In this document: in pieces, positions 15,243-23,652 of the stretch
Layout: every line of letters begins with the position of its first letter
Numbering within the stretch: the stretch's first letter is position 1
Origin: Euryarchaeota archaeon RBG_13_57_23
GTDB taxonomy: Archaea > Thermoplasmatota > Thermoplasmata > UBA10834
NCBI GenBank assembly: GCA_001800675.1
Contig: MGVW01000035.1
Location: 7,960 to 71,959, forward strand
DNA length: 64,000 bases
Direction of reading: 5' to 3'
Notes under the pieces: generated by a model
Told to the model about the DNA's origin: nothing
What the model saw: the letters and a program-made list of their open reading frames with translations, nothing else
Databases searched by the model: none
Made by a program: the position numbers and the translations under genes

Positions 15243-15905
15243 CCTCTCCCTGAGCAGCCTCTCGACTTCTCGGAAAGGCCCCTTGCCGTCTTCGCTATTG
15301 TCGACGGTCACCCATTCGCTAGATGCGAGCTGTTGGGCGACCTTCCGCATGGCTTCGAGTTTGTCAAGAGTCTCGAACATCTCATGGGCAAGACCCCTGG
15401 CAGCGATCCTTCTCATAGCCACTTTCGGTTCGATATCGATGAACAACGCGAGGTCGGGGAATGGGAGGTACTTCCTGAAGAATCTGTATCCAAAGGGAGC
15501 AAGGTGCCTCGGGAGATACGCCGTTCCCATCAGGTATCTCACGAAGATCACGGTCTCTCCCTCGACGCCCTTGAGCCACCTCACGGACCAGAGTATGTCC
15601 GCTGTGAAAAACAGAGTGGCAAAAAACCTCGCGACCGACCCCGTGCCTCTGAGGAATCTCTTGGACATGCGACCGAAGAATCGTTTCGACGGATGGGAGA
15701 CGAGGATGACTCTGGTTCCCTCCGATTCGAGCAGGGTCCGAATCCTTTCTGCGTGAGTATCCTTGCCAGAGCCGTCCAGCCCATCCACAACAATGAGCCT
15801 CAGCGCTAAACCCCCAATCCGTGTAAGAACGCAGCGACCACCAACGGGATTACTAGGTTGTCCACGGACCCTGGGGTCACTGCTTCCAGGCAAGCTATGA
15901 AACAT
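15219..15905 (-). CDS. tmk: Thymidylate kinase-like nucleoside monophosphate kinase
   Basis: The conserved core begins RLIVVDGLDGSGKDTHAERI (P-loop) and continues with a LID/arginine region and DLALFIDIEPKVAMRRIAARG, fitting thymidylate kinase (dTMP to dTDP). The start is a puzzle. In frame, only the ATG at 15905 and a TTG four codons later precede the core, and both would overlap the upstream gene by about 90-100 nt and add 34 unrelated residues. The codon where the family normally starts is CTG (15803-15801), 2 nt after the upstream stop. Divergent in places, so archaeal tmk is likely rather than certain. Confidence 0.72.
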   Translation of the reverse strand: MFHSLPGSSDPRVRGQPSNPVGGRCVLTRIGGLALRLIVVDGLDGSGKDTHAERIRTLLESEGTRVILVSHPSKRFFGRMSKRFLRGTGSVARFFATLFFTADILWSVRWLKGVEGETVIFVRYLMGTAYLPRHLAPFGYRFFRKYLPFPDLALFIDIEPKVAMRRIAARGLAHEMFETLDKLEAMRKVAQQLASSEWVTVDNSEDGKGPFREVERLLRERSMLRPAV

Positions 15906-16498
15906 GAGATCGAAACCGCGAAAAGGGTCGGAGCGTATGGCACTGTCCCACCCGGGTACGCTATCAGGTCGAAGTAGAACCAGAGCAGGACTAGGATGCC
16001 AAGCAGAGTGGCGGCGAATACAGCTGCTGTGCCCTCGAGGCTTCTATTGGAGTAGTAGTGGTGTTTGCCGTATTTCCTTCCGATGAGCTCCCCCATTCCA
16101 TCTCCGAACGACATGGCGGCTATCGCGACTGAGGCCGCAAAGAGGTCGTCGAACAGCATGTACGCTATAATCGTCCACGAGATTGCGTACATCACGAGGC
16201 CATACGGATGTCCTTCTGACGACCTTGTTCCCAGTGGGCCCTGGCGCAGGAACTTGATGGGTGATCTGGGAGTTGCGAGCAGGAGCAAGGGCACGAAAGG
16301 AAAGGCGGCCAGACCTGCCATAACCAGTCGAGTGTCGAAACTCCACCAAAAGAACACGATCCCGCCTGTCAGGATGTGCACGAGCTTGCGGGGGTTACCG
16401 ACACGGTCCTTCAGCACGTAGGAGAGTGCCACGACCGAGAGCACATACCCGTAGACCCCAACCAATCCTAGGATGTCGCCTTCCGTCAACAGGTCCAC
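15806..16498 (-). CDS. Polyprenol/dolichol kinase family membrane protein
   Basis: This 230-residue protein has six to seven hydrophobic segments and the family signature FGDGMGELIGRKYGKHHYYSNRSLEGTAA, shared by dolichol kinase (SEC59), phytol kinase and the CTP-dependent prenol kinases. Members phosphorylate a long isoprenoid alcohol using CTP. In an archaeon a geranylgeraniol or dolichol substrate is plausible but not shown. A GTG start at 16498 fits a TATA box (GTATAAGC, near 16523) that would give a nearly leaderless mRNA. It lies beside HMG-CoA reductase, which supports an isoprenoid role. Confidence 0.78.
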   Translation of the reverse strand: MDLLTEGDILGLVGVYGYVLSVVALSYVLKDRVGNPRKLVHILTGGIVFFWWSFDTRLVMAGLAAFPFVPLLLLATPRSPIKFLRQGPLGTRSSEGHPYGLVMYAISWTIIAYMLFDDLFAASVAIAAMSFGDGMGELIGRKYGKHHYYSNRSLEGTAAVFAATLLGILVLLWFYFDLIAYPGGTVPYAPTLFAVSISCFIACLEAVTPGSVDNLVIPLVVAAFLHGLGV

Positions 16499-16555
16499 GC
16501 TGACGGATTATCCTCAGTGCTAGCTTATACTTTTGCAGATAGCGGGGCTGTCGGG

Positions 16556-17836
16556 CTATGCGGAACCGCGCTTTCGCTTCAGCTCTTCTATGACCTCTTG
16601 GGCCCTGTCCATCCTGATCTTCTTCTCTGCGATGATGATCTCTGTGACTTCTTCGACGAGTTCGGGAGGACAACCGACGCTCGCGACTATGTTCCGGGCG
16701 TGAAGAGCCATGTGACCCTTTTGGATTCCCACGGTCGCCAATGCTCTCAGCGCTGCGAAGTTCTGAGCCAGGCCCACAGCCGCAGCGACCTCTCCAAGCT
16801 CCTGAGCGGTCTTGACCCCCAGCAGCTTGACGCACGCCTTTGCAGTGGGGTGGACCTTGGTCGCACCGCCCACTAGTCCAACAGCCATAGGCAACTCGAT
16901 AGTCCCTGCGAGGTCTCCCTCCGGGGTCTTCTCAAATATGGTCAGAGGTTTGTACATCCCTGACCGGGCCGCATACGAGTGAGCTCCCGCCTCGATCGCC
17001 CTCCAGTCGTTTCCGGTGGCTATCACGACTGAGTCGATGCCGTTCATTATGCCCTTGTTGTGAGTCGCGCATCGGTAAGGATCAGCCTCTGCGAACAGAT
17101 AGGCCCCGATGACTCCATCCACCACGCTTTCCCCGCCGATGGCCTCCTTGGGCCATAGCGCACGCGCGCGCGCCAGTCTGTTAGAGGCGAGGTTGGACAG
17201 AATCCTGAGATTGACCTTCCCTCCGGATATGCTCTCAATGACCGGAGCGACCGCTTCGGCCATCGTATTGACTGCGTTGGCTCCCATCGCGTCTCGTACA
17301 TCAATGTGAAGGTGCACCACCACAATGTGCTCTTTCAGGGTTTGGATCACTCGGACTGCGAGGTCCTTCGCGCCCCCTCCGAGCTTCACCAGCATCGGGT
17401 CCTGTTTGTTGGCGAGATCGATTATCTCGTCCTTGTGCTCCAAGAGCAGATGTTTCACCCTGCTGGGATCCCTGATGTTCGTGAGTTGTATCTGTCCGAT
17501 CATGATGGGAGCCGTGCTACTCGTGTGGAATCCCCCGGCGTCTCTGGCCATCTTGGCCGCATTCGACGCAGCGGCCACGACTGACGGTTCTTCGATTGCC
17601 ATGGGAACGAGGTAGTCCTTCCCGTTGATCAGGAAGTTCGTCGCGATGCCTAGCGGAAGCTGGAACGACCCAACGGCGTTCTCGATCATCTTGTCGGGTA
17701 TGGACGGGTCCATCCCTCCGAAGCCGGCGAGCGCCATCACTTCCTCGTCTGTGAGCGCCGCGAACTCCTTGACTATCCTCAGCCTCTCCGCCATGCCCAG
17801 TTTGTAGAACCCTTCGATCCTGGAGGTCTTTTCCAT
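16556..17836 (-). CDS. hmgA: Hydroxymethylglutaryl-CoA reductase, class II
   Basis: This enzyme reduces HMG-CoA to mevalonate, the committed step of isoprenoid lipid synthesis. It follows the class II pattern: ENAVGSFQLPLGIATNF, EEPSVVAAASNAAKMA, DAMGANAVNTMAEAVAP, ATHNKGIMNGIDSVVIATGNDWRA, LVGGATKVHP, and the catalytic histidine in KGHMALHARN. The ATG at 17836 (MEKTSRIEGFYKLG, 427 residues) matches the usual class II length and lies about 40 nt after a TATA-like AGGATTAAG. A start at 17905 would add 23 residues. It is divergent from mevalonate kinase. Confidence 0.94.
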   Translation of the reverse strand: MEKTSRIEGFYKLGMAERLRIVKEFAALTDEEVMALAGFGGMDPSIPDKMIENAVGSFQLPLGIATNFLINGKDYLVPMAIEEPSVVAAASNAAKMARDAGGFHTSSTAPIMIGQIQLTNIRDPSRVKHLLLEHKDEIIDLANKQDPMLVKLGGGAKDLAVRVIQTLKEHIVVVHLHIDVRDAMGANAVNTMAEAVAPVIESISGGKVNLRILSNLASNRLARARALWPKEAIGGESVVDGVIGAYLFAEADPYRCATHNKGIMNGIDSVVIATGNDWRAIEAGAHSYAARSGMYKPLTIFEKTPEGDLAGTIELPMAVGLVGGATKVHPTAKACVKLLGVKTAQELGEVAAAVGLAQNFAALRALATVGIQKGHMALHARNIVASVGCPPELVEEVTEIIIAEKKIRMDRAQEVIEELKRKRGSA

Positions 17837-17985
17837 GTCCACACCGGTCGCGTACGGACAACCCATTCGCGCTTTCTTAATCCTTTTGGAGGGGGCGTTC
17901 GGCATTCACCGTCAGCGTGCGCTGCCAGGCATTGACATCGGCATACGGAAAAGGATATATTCGGACTCGCGACTGGAGGAACGAT

Positions 17986-18930
17986 ATGGTGACCTGTTCT
18001 GCCCCTGGCAAGATGATACTCTTCGGAGAGCATGCGGTCGTTTTTGGAAAGCCCGCGCTCGCCCTCGCCATCAACCTCAGGATAACATCCACGGTCAAGG
18101 GCGCGAACCAGTATTCTGTCAACGGCCATCCGATGAAAAAACGTCACCACATGTACATATCCGCGGCACTGGACGAGGCATGGGGCGGCCCTCCAATCAA
18201 CATTGACACCAGTTCCGAGATACCTTCAGGTTCGGGGTTGGGCTCCTCCGCTGCTGTCACGGTATCGTGCGTGGGTGCGATGATGGCGCACAGGGGCGGG
18301 CTAGAGCCTGAGAAGATCGCGCTCAAGTCCTTCCTTGTCGAGAACAAGGTTCAGGGACGCGCGAGCCCGACGGACACCTCGACCTCCACCCATGGCCAGG
18401 GGATAATCGTCTCCCCGGAGAAGGTGGACAACTTCCTTTGGCGGATAGAGAACGGACAGAGATGCTGGAACATCCATCATTGCGAGGTCCCGAGGCTGCA
18501 TTTCGTCGTGGGCTACACTAGAATCCACGCGTCGACGGGGCCACTCGTCGCCGGGGTCAAGAGACTGGTTGACTCGAGCCCGGAAGCAGTCCGCGCGATC
18601 GATAGGATTGGAGAGATAGTCCTCGAGGGGGTCGACGCGATGGCCCATTCGGACAAGAAGAGACTGGGGGAGCTTATGGATGAGAATCACACGTTGCTCA
18701 ATTCGATCCAGGTAGGTCACCCCGAACTGGACAGGCTCGTCGAGGCCTGCAGGCCGTTCTCGTACGGAGCCAAGCTCACTGGAGCGGGGGGCGGGGGAAG
18801 CATGATTGCCCTGACCGACAATCCCTCCGCGGTCGCGAAGGCCATCAAGGAGACGGGGAGCGAGCCGATCATTGTCGACGTAGGGGTCGAAGGCGTCAGG
18901 CTCGAGGATGAGGGAACTACGAGGAAATGA
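17986..18930 (+). CDS. mvk: Mevalonate kinase
   Basis: This 315-residue GHMP kinase phosphorylates mevalonate at C5. Motif 1 is CSAPGKMILFGEHAVVFGKPAL. Motif 2 is the ATP loop EIPSGSGLGSSAAVTVS. Motif 3 is KLTGAGGGGSMIAL near residue 265. The ATG at 17986 has GGAGG just upstream and a TATA box (GGATATATTC) near 17955. With HMG-CoA reductase and the phosphomevalonate dehydratase at 60.6-62.5 kb it fits the archaeal mevalonate pathway. Confidence 0.94.
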   Translation: MVTCSAPGKMILFGEHAVVFGKPALALAINLRITSTVKGANQYSVNGHPMKKRHHMYISAALDEAWGGPPINIDTSSEIPSGSGLGSSAAVTVSCVGAMMAHRGGLEPEKIALKSFLVENKVQGRASPTDTSTSTHGQGIIVSPEKVDNFLWRIENGQRCWNIHHCEVPRLHFVVGYTRIHASTGPLVAGVKRLVDSSPEAVRAIDRIGEIVLEGVDAMAHSDKKRLGELMDENHTLLNSIQVGHPELDRLVEACRPFSYGAKLTGAGGGGSMIALTDNPSAVAKAIKETGSEPIIVDVGVEGVRLEDEGTTRK

Positions 18931-18967
18931 TAAATCGCTGGAAATGATTGACCCGGATGGTGTGTAA

Positions 18968-19165
18968 TTGGTCGAGAAGGTCGCACAGCACAGACACTGT
19001 CAGAACTGCGATAAGGCGATTCCGTACAAGGATGAGTTCTGCGACGAGAAGTGCGAGAGCGAATACGAGGTGAATGTCAAGTCCAAGAAGAAGCAGCTGA
19101 CCTACTTCTATGTGGTGATGGTGGTCATCTTCGTGTTGGCCATGGCCATGCTGTTCCTGGGGTGA
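18968..19165 (+). CDS. Small zinc-ribbon membrane protein (DUF2116-like)
   Basis: This encodes 65 residues from a TTG start. The first half has a CxxC and a CxxxC pair (HCQNCDKAIPYKDEFCDEKC) and resembles treble-clef/zinc-ribbon DUF2116 proteins. Residues about 42-65 form one membrane helix at the C-terminus, with the zinc part probably in the cytoplasm. It lies 37 nt after mevalonate kinase and 5 nt before the PPAT fusion, so the three may be one transcript. Function is unknown. Confidence 0.7.
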   Translation: MVEKVAQHRHCQNCDKAIPYKDEFCDEKCESEYEVNVKSKKKQLTYFYVVMVVIFVLAMAMLFLG

Positions 19166-19170
19166 ATGGG

Positions 19171-20184
19171 ATGCGGGTCGGTGTCGGCGGCACATTCAAC
19201 GTGATTCACAAGGGCCACGAACTGCTTTTCGAGACCGCCTTCACGGTGGGCGACACGGTCGAGGTGGGCCTGACATCGGATGAGTTCGCGAGTTCGCAGA
19301 AGGGCGTCCCGGTCACACCTTACTTCATCCGAAAGGAGAATCTTGCCAAGTTCCTCCAAAGGTACGGCAAGCCGTTCGAGATCGTGATGATAACGGATAC
19401 GAATGGGACGGCCGCGACCTCGAAGATACTGGATGCCATCGTGGTCTCTCCTGAGACGAGATCGAATGCAGACAGGATCAATGATCTCCGTAAGAACAGC
19501 GGACTGAAAGCCCTCCAGGTGTTCGTGATTCGGGACGTCCGGGCAGACGACGCGCGAAGGATAAGCGCGTCCAGGGTTGTGCGGGGAGAGATCGACAAGG
19601 ACGGGCGCCTGCTGAGGCCGATTAGGGTGGCTGTGGGAACGTCAAACAGGGTCAAGGTCGACGCTGTGACTAGAGTCTTCACCCAGGTTTTCGGGCTCGT
19701 GGAGGTGGAACAGGTCGAGCAGAAGCACTCGGTCGGCAGGCAGCCGATGGAGGAGGACACGATAACGGGCGCCATCGAGCGCGCGAGAAACGCTGTGGCT
19801 GCGAACAAGGCGGACTTTGGGGTCGGGATTGAGGCCGGTCTGTTCTTCAACAAGGTCCTGGAGAAACATCTCGATCTCCAGTACTGCGCAATCGTGGATT
19901 CCTCAGGCAGGATGACCGTTGGCCACGGCCCAGGTTTCGAATATCCACCAGAGGTCATCAGGTCAGTGCTTCAGGGAAAGACCGTAGGAGACACGATGAG
20001 CATGATAACCGAGATCGAGGAGATCGGTCACAAGATGGGTTCGATCGGCTACCTGTCAGACGGACTGATAGACCGGACCTCACTGTCCGAGATATCGGTA
20101 CTGATGGCTCTGATACCGAGAATAAGGAGTGAGTTGTACGAGGAGGACTCTCAGGCTTCTTCCTCAGCGAAGGCTTCCAAATAG
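19171..20184 (+). CDS. coaD: Phosphopantetheine adenylyltransferase fused to a DUF84 inosine/xanthosine triphosphatase-like domain
   Basis: This encodes 338 residues. Residues 1-150 are an archaeal-type PPAT (nucleotidyltransferase start VGGTFNVIHKGHELL, and ISASRVVRGEID), which makes dephospho-CoA from phosphopantetheine and ATP. Residues about 153-325 are a DUF84/YjjX fold (RVAVGTSNRVKVDAVTRVF, GVGIEAGLF, GHGPGFEYPPEV), whose relatives hydrolyse ITP and XTP. The fusion is known from other Thermoplasmatota. The ATG at 19171 is chosen because it opens the PPAT fold. The last 34 nt overlap the convergent Cys-rich gene. Confidence 0.86.
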   Translation: MRVGVGGTFNVIHKGHELLFETAFTVGDTVEVGLTSDEFASSQKGVPVTPYFIRKENLAKFLQRYGKPFEIVMITDTNGTAATSKILDAIVVSPETRSNADRINDLRKNSGLKALQVFVIRDVRADDARRISASRVVRGEIDKDGRLLRPIRVAVGTSNRVKVDAVTRVFTQVFGLVEVEQVEQKHSVGRQPMEEDTITGAIERARNAVAANKADFGVGIEAGLFFNKVLEKHLDLQYCAIVDSSGRMTVGHGPGFEYPPEVIRSVLQGKTVGDTMSMITEIEEIGHKMGSIGYLSDGLIDRTSLSEISVLMALIPRIRSELYEEDSQASSSAKASK

Positions 20185-20375
20185 TCAACTAGTGTCTCGC
20201 AGCTCTCTTTGCCCACGCATCCGAATCTGCCGTACTTCTTGCAGTAATCCCCGGTCAGTTCGTGGTGTTCGCACTTGAGTGCGTCCTGATAATGAGCGCA
20301 CTGTTTCTTGATACACGCAAAACCCGAGTACGTTCCAGAGCACAGTCCATCCTTGGTGAGGTTCTTGCACTTCAC
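20151..20375 (-). CDS. Small Cys-rich protein A
   Basis: This encodes 74 residues with eight cysteines at about 3, 12, 21, 26, 35, 45, 53 and 59. The spacing nearly matches its upstream neighbour, so the two are paralogues. The GTG start at 20375 has GGAGGAG about 10 nt before it, inside the end of the neighbour, which suggests coupled translation. The cysteines could hold zinc or an Fe-S cluster. No function is recognised. Confidence 0.65.
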   Translation of the reverse strand: MKCKNLTKDGLCSGTYSGFACIKKQCAHYQDALKCEHHELTGDYCKKYGRFGCVGKESCETLVDYLEAFAEEEA

Positions 20376-20379
20376 AGTA

Positions 20380-20670
20380 TCACAGCTCCTCCTTGGGTCT
20401 CATGAGCCGCTCCTGATGGATCACGAGCTGCTTTCTGTATGATTCCGGGGTAACGCAGTGCTCTCGCCCAGGACAGAAGAACCTCTGATATTTCTCGCAG
20501 TACAAGCCGAGCCATTTCTCGTGCCCGCACCCGTCCGATTCGCTACCTGGCTTCTTGAGAACGAGTATGTTCAAGCCAGAGAACTCGCACTTGTCGGCAC
20601 CGATGCACTCCAGGCTGTCGACATGTTTGTTGGCGCATGCTCCGCTAAGATAGCTATACCTGCAGCTCAT
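20380..20670 (-). CDS. Small Cys-rich protein B
   Basis: This encodes 96 residues with eight cysteines at about 3, 12, 22, 28, 48, 58, 66 and 72, the same order as protein A plus a longer central loop and a charged C-terminal helix (YRKQLVIHQERLMRPKEEL). A TATA-like CGTTTATTTG lies near 20716. It is followed after 4 nt by its paralogue. No known domain is recognised. Confidence 0.65.
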   Translation of the reverse strand: MSCRYSYLSGACANKHVDSLECIGADKCEFSGLNILVLKKPGSESDGCGHEKWLGLYCEKYQRFFCPGREHCVTPESYRKQLVIHQERLMRPKEEL

Positions 20671-20847
20671 CCCATCCCGTGCTCTTGCGAGCGTACTGTC
20701 ATGCGCGTGCGCGCAAATAAACGTATCCGGAATGTCGCTTTTTGTGATCGTTGAGTATGGAGGCTTTTTTTGACGACAAGTTTTCCTTGACGCATCAACA
20801 TCATAAAGGTCTAGAAGGCCACTAGGGACTCCGACCAGAGGGAGCGC

Positions 20848-21804
20848 GTGGAAGTCAGGAGTACCTACATTTCGGTCGTGCTGATTTCTGCCCTCGTAGT
20901 TGCTTTTGAATCCGTGGCTGTAGAGGGCGCGCTGAACATCGCAGATCTCGATGTGTTCATTGTGACTGCAATCCCTTCCATTGTGGGCGGTTTGATACTG
21001 ATGTCGGCGAGGCCGTCAGGCACTGCCTCGTTCGTCAGAGGATTGGATGGAAAGGGATGGTTCTGGATGACTGTCCTGTGCCTGTTCGTCGCGGTGGGAA
21101 TCCTCTTGTGGTTTGATGCTGTGGGACGCATCGGGGCTGGGAAGGAAGCGCTCCTGGGAGGGGGATCGTCCGAGGTGCTGTTCGTAGTCCTGCTGAGCGC
21201 GATATTCCTCTCCGAGAGGCTCAGCAAGCTTGAGGCGGTCGGCGGCCTGATGGTAGTAGTCGGGGTCTTCTTGGTGTTGTTGAACACGGATGACATGTCC
21301 CTCGGCTTCGGATTCGGGGAATTGGAGGTCTTGGTCAGTTCCTTCTCTTTTGGATGCTCGATCGTGCTGACCGCTGCATTGCTGAAGGAGCACGACCTGA
21401 TTCCGCTGTCCGGGGTAGAACTCTTCTTGTCTGGGGTCATCGTGCTCTCGTTCGGTGTCGTTTTCGGGCTCATCACTTGGCCCGGGACGAACGGCCTGCT
21501 CCTGATGGTGCTTCTGGGGCTGTTTCCATCGGTCGGTTTGCTGACGTACAACGCCGGGCTGCCGAAGATAGGAGCTCCCCTGACTTCGGTGCTGTTTGCC
21601 CTGACTGGCATTTTGACCGTATGCGCTCAGGTCCTTGTCCTGCAGTTCTTCCCGGATGCCGATTTCTTGCCTCCAGAGAACTTGGCCCTCGCGGTCACGG
21701 GGGGCGCAGTCGCGTTCCTCGGTGTGTATCTCCTGAATATCAGACCCACGGCCAAGACGCCATCGATCGAGACGACGAAGAAGAGCGCTGAGGGGGAGAT
21801 TTGA
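20848..21804 (+). CDS. EamA/DMT-family transporter
   Basis: This 318-residue protein has ten hydrophobic segments in two five-helix halves, the usual drug/metabolite transporter plan. Substrate cannot be assigned. It starts at a GTG at 20848 with GGAGCGC just before. A TATA-like CATCATAAAG near 20800 fits. The last 19 nt, including the stop, lie within the convergent tRNA-Ser gene. Confidence 0.82.
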   Translation: MEVRSTYISVVLISALVVAFESVAVEGALNIADLDVFIVTAIPSIVGGLILMSARPSGTASFVRGLDGKGWFWMTVLCLFVAVGILLWFDAVGRIGAGKEALLGGGSSEVLFVVLLSAIFLSERLSKLEAVGGLMVVVGVFLVLLNTDDMSLGFGFGELEVLVSSFSFGCSIVLTAALLKEHDLIPLSGVELFLSGVIVLSFGVVFGLITWPGTNGLLLMVLLGLFPSVGLLTYNAGLPKIGAPLTSVLFALTGILTVCAQVLVLQFFPDADFLPPENLALAVTGGAVAFLGVYLLNIRPTAKTPSIETTKKSAEGEI

Positions 21805-21872
21805 ACTCCCGAGGTACGGAGTACCACCAACTCTCAAGGCTGGCGCCGTGAACCGGGCTTAGCTACCTCAGC
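21786..21872 (-). tRNA. tRNA-Ser(UGA)
   Basis: On the minus strand the acceptor arms GCTGAGG/CCTCAGC pair with discriminator G at 21786. The anticodon stem CCAGC/GTTGG holds the loop CTTGAGA, giving TGA. There is a long class II variable arm and a T-arm with TTCAAAT. No intron. The 3' half overlaps the end of the EamA coding region on the other strand. Confidence 0.94.
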
Positions 21873-21926
21873 AGATGGTGAACAAGATATCCGCTGATAT
21901 CAGGGTTTCGGAGAACTCAGAGGTGC

Positions 21927-23594
21927 TTATGATGAAAGCGGGCTCTCGGCACGCATGGCGCGCAGTCTGTCAAGGTCCAGTTCGAACGCCACCATTGGGT
22001 ATTTGAGCTCGAACGATTCTATCACGAAGGGCGATATCTCTCCCATGATACCGACTTGCCGTCCCTTGATCTCGACAGCCGCACACCTTCCACCGATGAA
22101 GCTGGGATTGGAGTGCTGGACGATGTCGAAATCGAGCCCGAGCCCTGACACCACAGACTGAACCAGCGACTTGATCTCCGTGAAACTCGCTTTTGCGTGG
22201 ATGGCCACGCCCGACAACAACACACGGTTCTTGCCGTTCAGGACCACGTCGCCGACCTCGAATATCCGCTGAGGCAGCTCTCTGTGCTTGTTCCTCCTGA
22301 GAACCGTCATCAGGCTCGGGAGCAGTGAGGTCCTGACAAGCGTGTGTTCCATGCTGACGGGGTTGCGGACCCGCGTGGCGTTCTTCTCATCAGGGAGATT
22401 CATGGAGACGAACTGGTCCTTCGGATTCGACAAAGAGAGAGTGACGACCTCGAAGTAGCCTAAGCCGACCATGATGGTCTTCACGGAGCTTCCGAATTCA
22501 AGGACCGGATCCTGGACCCCGAAGGTGGCCCTGAGCGGAAGAGAGGCGCCGAATCTCTCGAACCCGAACCCGATCGCCACGTCCTCTGCGAGGTCGACGG
22601 GATGCAGGATGTCCGTCCTGTATCTCGGGACTAGGACATCCAGTCCCGTGGTCCCCGAGCTAGCGCCATACCCCATGCGTTTGAGGCAGTCCGCCATCTC
22701 GTCAGGGGTTAGTCTCGTCCCGATCCACTTGTTCGCGTAGGCGGCATCAAGGGACATCGTCTGAGGGCTCAGGTCTGGTGCAAGGGATTTCTGTCCGTCT
22801 TGCGTGATTCTGACCGTCTTTATCTTGCCCCCCCGCTCGGCCAGGGCCGTGGTAAGTATGTTGACCGCACCCTTCACCGCGTTCAGGTCAGTGCCTGTGC
22901 AGTCGACGAAGATGTCCGTGGTCTCTTCAGTTATCGCGGTCGTGATGCCGTTGATGATCGGAGGGAAAGACAGGACCTCACCCTCTCTGTCGACGATTAT
23001 CGGGTACCGTTTCTTGCCGTCGAGGACGAACGCGTATGCCATGCCCTTCTCGTGCTCCTTCAGGATCTCCGCTGGAGTCATCCTCCTGGAACCCTGCAAG
23101 GGAACGAATGACAGCTCGTCCGGGAGGACGGCTTTGTACGTGAACGGTGGTTTCACGGTCCTGAAGTCGTGAATCCCAATCGCCACCTTCTTCCTGTTCC
23201 TGCCATGAGTGAGATGAAGCTTCTCCTGAAGGTCCATCATCGAGCGGATGAGAGGATCGGTGATCAAGTTCCCCTCGACCAGGGCGGACCATATGTACGG
23301 CCTGACCTCGTTCACGGACGGGTCGACATTCAGGTCGACATCCGAATCGTCCACCTTATATGTCCGAAGCCCGGGCTCGTATCCGAAGAACGCTCGCACC
23401 GCCCTCGAGATCCCCTCGACTGAGAACAGATCTGGTCTGTCGGGGAAGAACTCGAAAGAGAGTTCGTCCCCGTCTTCCGGTACGGATTTCAGATCCGCGC
23501 CTATCAGAGGGAGCTTCTCGCGGAGGAGGTCTCGAGGCACTTCCCTGCCCACGAGCTCGCATAGATCCGAGTAGCTGAAATTGATGACTGGCAT
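21927..23594 (-). CDS. pheT: Phenylalanyl-tRNA synthetase beta subunit
   Basis: This 555-residue protein is the archaeal/eukaryotic short type, lacking the N-terminal tRNA-binding domain of bacterial PheT. It starts MPVINFSYSDLCELVGREV and contains the B3/B4 editing region (VDCTGTDLNAVKGAVNILTTALAERGG), the B5 domain (LDAAYANKWIGTRLTPDEMADCLKRMGYGA) and the catalytic-like core (VRTSLLPSLMTVLRRNKHRELPQRIFEVGDV). The ATG at 23594 is preferred to one 165 nt upstream because a TATA box (CTTTATTATA, near 23636) predicts a start close to 23610. pheS is not in the window. Confidence 0.95.
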   Translation of the reverse strand: MPVINFSYSDLCELVGREVPRDLLREKLPLIGADLKSVPEDGDELSFEFFPDRPDLFSVEGISRAVRAFFGYEPGLRTYKVDDSDVDLNVDPSVNEVRPYIWSALVEGNLITDPLIRSMMDLQEKLHLTHGRNRKKVAIGIHDFRTVKPPFTYKAVLPDELSFVPLQGSRRMTPAEILKEHEKGMAYAFVLDGKKRYPIIVDREGEVLSFPPIINGITTAITEETTDIFVDCTGTDLNAVKGAVNILTTALAERGGKIKTVRITQDGQKSLAPDLSPQTMSLDAAYANKWIGTRLTPDEMADCLKRMGYGASSGTTGLDVLVPRYRTDILHPVDLAEDVAIGFGFERFGASLPLRATFGVQDPVLEFGSSVKTIMVGLGYFEVVTLSLSNPKDQFVSMNLPDEKNATRVRNPVSMEHTLVRTSLLPSLMTVLRRNKHRELPQRIFEVGDVVLNGKNRVLLSGVAIHAKASFTEIKSLVQSVVSGLGLDFDIVQHSNPSFIGGRCAAVEIKGRQVGIMGEISPFVIESFELKYPMVAFELDLDRLRAMRAESPLSS

Positions 23595-23652
23595 CGTCCT
23601 TTGTTCCGTCGAATGGAATCGGTTGCGTCTATAATAAAGTTGGCCGACTCGA

